The notes below the pieces were generated by a model. It ran no database searches, was not told where the DNA came from, and was given only the letters and a program-made list of their open reading frames with translations. From Rhodospirillales bacterium (GTDB lineage Bacteria; Pseudomonadota; Alphaproteobacteria; Rhodospirillales; JABHCV01): 11,921 nucleotides of DNA. Below are positions 7,575 to 11,921 of the stretch, in pieces (positions within the stretch are counted from its first letter, which is position 1; every line of letters begins with the position of its first letter). The DNA lies in assembly GCA_016776705.1 (NCBI GenBank), contig JADHSW010000080.1:1-11921 (forward strand), read 5' to 3'. Made by a program: the position numbers and the translations under genes.

Positions 7575-8797
7575 TCTGGCACAGCCCTGGGGCGTGTCAG
7601 TATTGACCAATAAACCACGGTAAAAACACCGAAAGCCCCAGCCCAGATAAAACCCGCCACAGCGATTAAATAGCTGTAACTGTCGCCCGGCAATTCCGCA
7701 GCGGCAAGAGCGGCGATGATTCGCAGCAGCGCCCCCAGAATAACCATGAAGTAGGAGACAACGATTGGCCGGGAGGCCTTGATTTCCCGTCCCGAATGCC
7801 CCAGGGCGACACGGGTGATCATCGCCATCACCATCGTTCCGATGGCGCCTGAACTCAGGGCGTGCAGGCCGGCGTCGCGTTCTATCCCATCACTGAAATG
7901 GGCCGCAGCCAACAGGGCAAAACCAATAACAAGCCAGAAGTGACCCGCGTGCAGGACCCATACGACAGGATCATCAAGCACCATCAGGCTTTTCCAGCGT
8001 TTCATTCGAATTAACAGCATCAAAGCCGTCAATCCTGCTGCAATTCCCGAAGCCACGCGGGCGTATTGTCCATCACCGCCAAAAAGGTCTATCAGGATGG
8101 CCAGAATAAGACTGACAACAACTGCTTTGGTAACATTTGTCGGCGTTTCAGTATAAGCGTTTATCCCCTTGCGACGCAGGGCATTGGCGGTAAACCCTGG
8201 AATGATTCGCCCACTAATCATCGTCACCAGGAAAATCACGGCGTAGACACCAAGTTGAAGTCCAAAATAGGCACTATCCGTATAAAAACCCAGTGTTTCC
8301 AGATGCATAAGAAGGTTAGCAACAAACAGGACAAGAAGAATGACGAGGACGATATAATTTTGCCGCACCTTGTGGGCGACCAGCCTTTTGCCAATGAAAA
8401 AAGCCAACAGGGGAACCATTGACAGATCAATAAAGGCGACGAAATATGACCCCAGGGGCCAGCCGAACCACATGGCGAGACGTCCTAAAATCCAGATTAG
8501 CGCCAACAGGGCAAGGGGAGTTCCGCTAAAAGGTGGGGAGTTGGTCCAGTTCGGAATTGCCGTCAGCAGAAACCCGCTCGCCGCTGCAATGACAAATCCA
8601 AAAATCATCTCATGGCCGTGCCAATGAGACGGCGCAAACCAACCCGGTATTCCGCCGTCACCAACAAATGCCCAGACCCAGGCAAGCACAGGTGCCACAC
8701 CATATAGTCCGGCGAACAGGAAAAATGGCCTGAAACCGGCACTCAGAAAGGTGCTCAAGCTTGATTTTCCGGAATGTGCGGGATCACTTGTGGTCAT
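7571..8797 (-). CDS. nnrS: NnrS family membrane protein
   Basis: This is a 408-residue polytopic inner-membrane protein with about twelve hydrophobic segments. Family landmarks are FRPFFLFAGLYG (22-33), the histidine cluster SHWHGHEMIFGF (57-68; His58, His60, His62) and ISGRIIPGFTANALRR at mid-protein. NnrS from Rhodobacter is a haem- and copper-containing protein made under denitrifying conditions, and in Vibrio it helps cells withstand nitric oxide. Its exact reaction is not settled. The stop shares the palindromic TTAA at 7571-7574 with the stop of the convergent DNR-like regulator. About 97 bases upstream of its ATG lies a perfect FNR/DNR box, which suggests control by that regulator or by FNR. 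No strong Shine-Dalgarno is seen before ATG 8797. Confidence 0.95.
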   Translation of the reverse strand: MTTSDPAHSGKSSLSTFLSAGFRPFFLFAGLYGVAPVLAWVWAFVGDGGIPGWFAPSHWHGHEMIFGFVIAAASGFLLTAIPNWTNSPPFSGTPLALLALIWILGRLAMWFGWPLGSYFVAFIDLSMVPLLAFFIGKRLVAHKVRQNYIVLVILLVLFVANLLMHLETLGFYTDSAYFGLQLGVYAVIFLVTMISGRIIPGFTANALRRKGINAYTETPTNVTKAVVVSLILAILIDLFGGDGQYARVASGIAAGLTALMLLIRMKRWKSLMVLDDPVVWVLHAGHFWLVIGFALLAAAHFSDGIERDAGLHALSSGAIGTMVMAMITRVALGHSGREIKASRPIVVSYFMVILGALLRIIAALAAAELPGDSYSYLIAVAGFIWAGAFGVFTVVYWSILTRPRAVPD

Positions 8798-8860
8798 TCA
8801 GCAGTTTATCTTTTCAGCTTCATACTCAGCCTAAACGATCTGTCCGTTCAGGCATATTCG

Positions 8861-8885
8861 GAAACACTTTAGATGAGAGTGTTTC
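8861..8885. repeat. Perfect 8+8 inverted repeat over the nnrS core promoter
   Basis: GAAACACT (8861-8868) and AGTGTTTC (8878-8885) are exact inverse complements around a 9-base spacer. The repeat overlaps the -10-like TAAAGT predicted for nnrS, so a protein bound here would block the promoter. As RNA it could only be in a plus-strand transcript or an upstream-starting nnrS transcript. The half-site does not match the FNR, NsrR or NorR sites I know, so the binder is unknown. Eight perfect pairs this close are unlikely to be chance, but the function is inference. Confidence 0.5.
8866..8871 (-). promoter_or_regulatory. Predicted -10 element of nnrS
   Basis: On the minus strand these bases read TAAAGT, matching TATAAT at four of six positions. 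If they occupy -12 to -7, transcription starts near 8859 and the FNR/DNR box is centred at -41.5. That is the standard class II activator position, which is the main reason to believe this element. The leader would be about 60 bases. Confidence 0.5.
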
Positions 8886-8893
8886 ACGGCAAA

Positions 8894-8907
8894 TTGATAA
8901 CAATCAA
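8894..8907. promoter_or_regulatory. Perfect FNR/DNR-type operator (TTGAT-N4-ATCAA)
   Basis: TTGATAACAATCAA matches both half-sites of the FNR/DNR/NnrR consensus with no mismatch. It lies between the divergent nnrS and the FGE-like gene, and is centred at 8900.5. It is 103 bases from the nnrS start codon and about 69 from the other. A good -10 at the right distance is visible only toward nnrS, so nnrS is the likely target. The adjacent DNR-like regulator has recognition-helix residues suited to this site, but an FNR elsewhere in the genome could also bind it. Confidence 0.85.
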
Positions 8908-8969
8908 TAAGCCGCCATTGCTTGACGAGGCGGGGTAACTTGTGATCGGGTTATTGGCGCAATAATTAA

Positions 8970-9797
8970 ATGAAGATTGACCCCATGCATTTTCGCCTCA
9001 TCGCCGTCCTGTTTTTCGCCTTGTTAACGCTTTTCGGCTCGATTGCCGTTCAGGCCGCCGACGAGGAGATGAAGCCCGGCAAGGTTTTCAGGGATTGCGA
9101 GGTCTGTCCTGAAATGGTGGTCATCCCGCCCGGATCATTCACCATGGGCAGTAACGGCAGGCACAAGTACGAACGCCCGGCGCACGAAGTCACCATCGCC
9201 TATCCCTTCGCCCTGGGGATTTATGAGGTCACCTTCGATGAATGGCAGGCCTGTTTCGACGATGGCGGGTGTGCGCGGGTTCCCGATGATCATAAATGGG
9301 GAAAAGGCCGTCGCCCGGTGATGAATATTACCTGGTTTGAGACCCAGCCTTTTGTCGAATGGTTAAGCAAGAAAACCGGACATACCTATCGCCTGCCCAG
9401 TGAAGCAGAATGGGAATACGCCGCCCGTGGCGGCACCACGACTGAATTCTGGTGGGGAGACGAAGTTGGCGAAAATCTGGCCAATTGTCGTGATTGTAAA
9501 AGCCAGTGGAGCAAAAAAGGCTCCGCCCCAGTCGGCTCCTTCGCCGCCAATCCATTCGGGCTCTATGACGTTCATGGCAACGAATGGGAATGGCTGGAAG
9601 ATTGCTGGAATCCGACCCACGAAGGCGCCCCAACGGACGGATCTGCACGAATGGACGGTCAATGCCAGTCGCGCGTCATGCGTTCAGGCTCATGGTATTA
9701 TTTTTCCAAGAATATCCGCTCGGCCTGGCGCTTCAAGAACGACGCCCGTGTCAAAAGCTATGGCATCGGCATGCGGGTGTTGCGCGAAATTCCCTGA
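8970..9797 (+). CDS. Secreted FGE/SUMF1-fold protein without catalytic cysteines
   Basis: This 275-residue protein begins with a Sec signal peptide (hydrophobic core about 8-24, probable cleavage after AVQA near residue 29). A formylglycine-generating-enzyme-sulfatase fold fills the rest: EMVVIPPGSFTMGS (48-61), HEVTIAYPFALGIYEVT (72-88), RLPSEAEWEYAARGG (141-155), NPFGLYDVHGNEWEW (194-208), RVMRSGSW (235-242) and GMRV near the end. The copper-binding cysteine pair of true formylglycine-generating enzymes, expected just after RSGSW, is absent; the stretch is YYFSKNIRSAWR. It is therefore unlikely to modify sulfatases. Eight cysteines remain in the mature part, including CEVC (43-46) and CRDC (173-176), and suit periplasmic disulfides. 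NirV, found beside copper nitrite reductase genes, belongs to the same superfamily. That parallel with the neighbouring nnrS is suggestive only. ATG 8985 is an alternative start. Confidence 0.88.
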   Translation: MKIDPMHFRLIAVLFFALLTLFGSIAVQAADEEMKPGKVFRDCEVCPEMVVIPPGSFTMGSNGRHKYERPAHEVTIAYPFALGIYEVTFDEWQACFDDGGCARVPDDHKWGKGRRPVMNITWFETQPFVEWLSKKTGHTYRLPSEAEWEYAARGGTTTEFWWGDEVGENLANCRDCKSQWSKKGSAPVGSFAANPFGLYDVHGNEWEWLEDCWNPTHEGAPTDGSARMDGQCQSRVMRSGSWYYFSKNIRSAWRFKNDARVKSYGIGMRVLREIP

Positions 9798-9800
9798 ACG

Positions 9801-10085
9801 TCAGACTTTAATATCGACGATGGAACCCAGTCTGGCTGGGAGATGATCGCGCCCGGATTTTCCCGTCTGCCCTGACAAGGCGGTTCCGACGGTGTCGTAC
9901 AGCGACAAACCGGCGCTTCGGGCAATGTTGACCCCCGTATTGTGCGCCCCGGAATGTGATTGAGATGTTTGCACCAGTTCGGAGGCATCCGCAACGATCC
10001 GCTGCGCAACCCTGTGCCCGGGAACAGTATTGTTCTTGAGCGGGGGTAGAATCTGTACGTTGTTTGCGACCGTAATGTCAGCCAC
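9801..10085 (-). CDS. Small hypothetical protein, 94 residues
   Basis: I do not recognise this protein. It is soluble and lacks cysteine and tryptophan, with no membrane segment and no signal peptide. Its residue mix looks natural: an early ADITVANNVQILPPL, a middle helix around HRVAQRIVADASELVQ, and an ending ARLGSIVDIKV. The start is GTG at 10085, the only common start in an open frame bounded by an upstream TGA at 10116-10118. A GGAATGG lies about 10 bases before it. Its stop falls three bases from that of the convergent FGE-like gene, which is the tight spacing expected of real genes. It lies 104 bases downstream of phaR on the same strand. A competing minus-strand frame over 9758-10099 has poorer composition and overlaps the FGE-like gene. 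Confidence 0.55.
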   Translation of the reverse strand: MADITVANNVQILPPLKNNTVPGHRVAQRIVADASELVQTSQSHSGAHNTGVNIARSAGLSLYDTVGTALSGQTGKSGRDHLPARLGSIVDIKV

Positions 10086-10189
10086 GCTATTAATGCCATT
10101 CCAGTTCGTGGAAGCTCAACACATAGCCAATCACCGCCAGAAGTTCAATCTTCAAGCATATTTATGGTTAACGCCAACCGAGGGTGTTT

Positions 10190-10804
10190 TTAGCCGCCCT
10201 TTAACTGATTAAGCTTTTTTTGCATTGCTTCCAATTGGGCGACAAGATCATCAAGATTTTCTTCCGGTGCGGTTTCTTTTTTGGCTGAAGGCCTGGTCTC
10301 GTCAGCAGGCGCCTTTTCCGTTTTACCCCTTTCGGGTCCATAAAACGGCGTGAACATCTTCATGGCATTTTCAAACAGGGCCATGTTCTGTTTACCCATT
10401 TCCTCGAACTGCTGAAACGGCATCAATCCATCAAGGGCGTCACTCATGTAATGACGCATCTGTTCCTGGTTGCGCGCGAAAGATCCCATCGAGTGATCCA
10501 GATATTGCGGAACAAGGGATTGCAAACTGTCCCCGTAAAAACTGATCAGGTGTCGCAGGAAGTTAATGGGCAACAGGTTTTGTCCGCCTTTGGATTCTTC
10601 CTCGACGATGATATGGGTCAAAACCTGACGGGTAATATCTTCCCCGGTCTTGGCATCGAAAACGGCGAAGTGCGTACCATCCTTAACCATTTGCGACAGG
10701 TGGTCGAGTGTTACATAGCTACTGGTCGCCGTGTTATAAAGTCGCCGGTTGGCGTACTTCTTGATTGTGATCGGCGCTTCTTCATTACCGGAGTTTTCAA
10801 CCAT
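10190..10804 (-). CDS. phaR: Polyhydroxyalkanoate synthesis repressor PhaR
   Basis: PhaR binds DNA upstream of phasin and other polyester-granule genes, and its own gene, and is released when it binds nascent polyhydroxyalkanoate. The 204 residues show the N-terminal DNA-binding accumulation-regulator domain, PITIKKYANRRLYNT (11-25) through VTLDHLSQMVKDG and DITRQVLTHIIVEEE (56-70). The second family domain follows, LLPINFLRHLISFYGDSLQ (77-95) and LVPQYLDHSM (97-106). A charged linker (about 158-182) leads to a short coiled coil, NLDDLVAQLEAMQKKLNQL (183-201). I chose ATG 10804 over an in-frame TTG at 10825. The upstream region carries TGC-rich repeats consistent with autoregulation, and a divergent polyester-synthase pair lies beyond it. 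Confidence 0.95.
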   Translation of the reverse strand: MVENSGNEEAPITIKKYANRRLYNTATSSYVTLDHLSQMVKDGTHFAVFDAKTGEDITRQVLTHIIVEEESKGGQNLLPINFLRHLISFYGDSLQSLVPQYLDHSMGSFARNQEQMRHYMSDALDGLMPFQQFEEMGKQNMALFENAMKMFTPFYGPERGKTEKAPADETRPSAKKETAPEENLDDLVAQLEAMQKKLNQLKGG

Positions 10805-10901
10805 TATCGATTTTCTTTCCCCCAAATTGGTCTTTCATTTCGCTTGTGCGGAAACGTACTGCAAAATGAATATCCCTTAGTAACACAAAACCTTTTGCGT
10901 G

Positions 10902-10934
10902 AAAATGCTGCATTGCAAAGAAAAAAATGCTGCA
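10902..10934. promoter_or_regulatory. Tandem AAAATGCTGCA repeats, candidate PhaR operators
   Basis: The 11-base string AAAATGCTGCA occurs at 10902-10912 and again at 10924-10934, 22 bases apart, about two helical turns, so a protein could occupy the same face of the DNA at both. The first copy continues as CTGCATTGCAA (10908-10918), one base from the palindrome CTGC-N3-GCAG reported for PhaR in Rhodobacter. Further TGCA strings occur nearby at 10860-10863 and 10946-10949. The block lies between divergent phaR and the synthase pair and could serve both. PhaR binding is inference from position and motif. Confidence 0.45.
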
Positions 10935-10979
10935 CATCTGAAATATGCAAGTGGGCTTCCTCTCCTTCTTGCTGCGCGC

Positions 10980-10985
10980 TATAGT
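10980..10985 (+). promoter_or_regulatory. Candidate -10 box for the small PHA gene and phaC-like gene
   Basis: TATAGT matches TATAAT at five of six positions and lies 27 bases before ATG 11012, giving a leader of about 20 bases with the AGGA ribosome site at 11000-11003 inside it. No convincing -35 is seen 17 bases upstream, so an activator or a weak promoter would have to be assumed. Confidence 0.35.
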
Positions 10986-11011
10986 GGGGAACAGCCAACA
11001 GGATCAAAACA

Positions 11012-11407
11012 ATGACGGAAAAGCACGATCTGGACGAATTAGCCCGTCAATATCTCGATCTTTGGCAGGAACACCTGTCCGATATGGCTGGCGATGGGGA
11101 AATGGCGGAAGCCGTTGCCAAAAGCATCGAATTAATGAACGGTTCCGCCGCAGCATTCGCTAGAATGATGACGGACACCGCTTCTAAAGAACCGAGAGAC
11201 AGCAATAATGACGACGGACTCTCAAGCGCCATCACCCAATCATCAGGGACCACGGCCCCTGGCCCTCCATCTGGGAATCCAGACGATGTTCTGGACCAGT
11301 TCTCTCGCCGCATTGCCCAGCTTGAACAACGGATCGCTAAGCTGGAGTCCGCGGCAGGCGCCAGCGGCAAGAAATCTCGCGCAAACCCTGCAAGGGGTCG
11401 ATCCTGA
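11012..11407 (+). CDS. Small PhaE- or phasin-like protein upstream of PhaC
   Basis: This 131-residue soluble protein starts at ATG 11012 with AGGA eight bases upstream. Residues 1-55 form a helix-rich unit (DLDELARQYLDLWQEHLSDM, then EMAEAVAKSIELMN) recalling the aromatic-rich N-termini of PhaE subunits and phasins. A Ser/Pro/Gly/Asn-rich linker (about 58-90) follows. A heptad-patterned helix, DDVLDQFSRRIAQLEQRIAKLE (91-112), ends in a basic tail. Class III polyester synthases pair PhaC with PhaE, and PhaE typically ends in a coiled coil, so a partner or granule-surface role is plausible. It is far shorter than classical PhaE (over 300 residues). Its last 200 bases overlap the PhaC-like gene in another frame. 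The linker and coiled coil therefore share DNA with that protein's N-terminus. Confidence 0.7.
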   Translation: MTEKHDLDELARQYLDLWQEHLSDMAGDGEMAEAVAKSIELMNGSAAAFARMMTDTASKEPRDSNNDDGLSSAITQSSGTTAPGPPSGNPDDVLDQFSRRIAQLEQRIAKLESAAGASGKKSRANPARGRS

Positions 11408-11921
11408 TATCTTCCGCTGCGCAGTCGAGGATCAATCCCGAAAAAGACTGATGGAATTCGCACGCGGAGTTCGGGCTTATCGTCATTTCGAACGGCCCCG
11501 GCGAATGGCCGAACCTCCCGTTATCTGGTCCGAGGGCACAACCCGGCTTCTTGATTATGGAACCGGTGAGGCAGGTCAGCCCGTTCTCTTCATTCCTTCC
11601 CTGATCAACAAAAGCTACATCCTGGATTTAGCAAGGAAACGAAGCTTGATGCGCGATCTTGCAAGGCGCGGTTTTCGCCCGCTGCTGGTGGATTGGGGTG
11701 CGCCGGGACAACGCGAATCAAGCTTTTCCCTTGATGATTACATCGCCGGTCGGCTGGCACGGGCGCTTGAGGCGACGTACAATTTAAACAGCCAGCCGGT
11801 TGCTATCGTCGGATATTGCATGGGCGGAACCTTGGCGATGGGATTGGCGGCGATCCGAGCTGAATTATTATCGGCGATGGTGCTGATGGCGACGCCCTGG
11901 GACTTTCACGCCATGGACCCG
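11208..11921 (+). CDS. phaC: PhaC-like polyhydroxyalkanoate synthase, alpha/beta hydrolase (3' partial)
   Basis: This would polymerise hydroxyacyl-CoA into polyester. 238 codons are visible and the frame runs off the right edge. The fold begins near residue 101 with EPPVIWSEGTTRLLDYG. VLFIPSLINKSYILDL (126-141) and RRGFRPLLVDWGAPG (153-167) follow. The synthase-type lipase box is GYCMGGTLAMG (202-212), with Cys204 as nucleophile in place of the hydrolase serine. Its Asp and His partners lie beyond the window. I chose ATG 11208 because the upstream frame reads as protein (PRPLALHLG at 15-23, SLAALPSLNNGSLSW at 32-46, GVDPDIFRCAVEDQ at 63-76). ATG 11286 and ATG 11451 are in-frame alternatives; 11451 would discard a credible N-terminus. 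A start at 11208 makes a 200-base overlap with the preceding gene. No strong ribosome site precedes it, so coupled translation is likely. Confidence 0.87.
   Translation, partial: MTTDSQAPSPNHQGPRPLALHLGIQTMFWTSSLAALPSLNNGSLSWSPRQAPAARNLAQTLQGVDPDIFRCAVEDQSRKRLMEFARGVRAYRHFERPRRMAEPPVIWSEGTTRLLDYGTGEAGQPVLFIPSLINKSYILDLARKRSLMRDLARRGFRPLLVDWGAPGQRESSFSLDDYIAGRLARALEATYNLNSQPVAIVGYCMGGTLAMGLAAIRAELLSAMVLMATPWDFHAMDP

Noticed and set aside
8970..9797. Calling the FGE-fold protein a formylglycine-generating enzyme or NirV outright
   Set aside because: The catalytic cysteine pair is absent, and no nitrite reductase gene is visible to justify NirV.
9758..10099. Minus-strand frame of 113 codons overlapping the 94-residue gene
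   Set aside because: Its composition (rich in Arg, Ser, Pro and Thr) is typical of a shifted frame and it runs into the convergent FGE-like gene, whereas the alternative frame fits exactly between neighbours.

Overview
The window looks like an ordinary, densely coded chromosomal segment of a moderate-GC alphaproteobacterium, probably Rhodospirillales-like. The signs are an alphaproteobacterial-style Tgt zinc-site context, PhaR beside a PhaC-like polyester synthase, and NnrS with a Crp/Fnr regulator of the DNR type. This placement is inference from protein style, not from a search. I see no rRNA, tRNA, CRISPR array, insertion sequence, phage or plasmid gene.

Layout. 1-73: possible 3' tail of a plus-strand gene. 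84-1755 (minus): a membrane-anchored ClpP-like serine protease homologue, then a nickel/cobalt transporter-like protein with a His-rich loop. 1827-5121 (plus): queA-tgt-queF followed by a glutathione S-transferase, closely packed (4-base overlap, 9-base gap, 5-base gap). 5158-5643 (minus): a small YhhQ/VUT-family membrane protein, the family that imports queuosine precursors. 5735-6769 (plus): queG. Together these genes cover preQ0 reduction, exchange into tRNA, addition of the cyclopentene epoxide and its final reduction, plus probable precursor uptake. The early steps (queD, queE, queC) are not in the window.

6885-9797: nitric-oxide/low-oxygen block. A DNR-like Crp/Fnr regulator (plus) meets nnrS (minus) tail to tail. 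The nnrS upstream region has a perfect TTGAT-N4-ATCAA box centred exactly 41.5 bases upstream of the start predicted from a -10-like TAAAGT. A perfect 8+8 inverted repeat overlaps that -10. On the other side of the box is a secreted protein of the formylglycine-generating-enzyme fold that lacks the catalytic cysteine pair.

9801-11921: a 94-residue orphan (minus), phaR (minus), then divergently a 131-residue PhaE/phasin-like small protein and a PhaC-like synthase that runs off the right edge. The phaR upstream region carries repeated TGCTGCA elements that could be PhaR operators. The most unusual feature is that the PhaC-like gene most plausibly starts at 11208, inside the preceding gene, so about 200 bases appear to code for protein in two frames on the same strand.

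No wholly new multi-gene system is evident. The items most worth a second look are the 200-base dual-coding overlap, the nnrS promoter architecture, the membrane ClpP-like protein and the queuosine cluster with its transporter.
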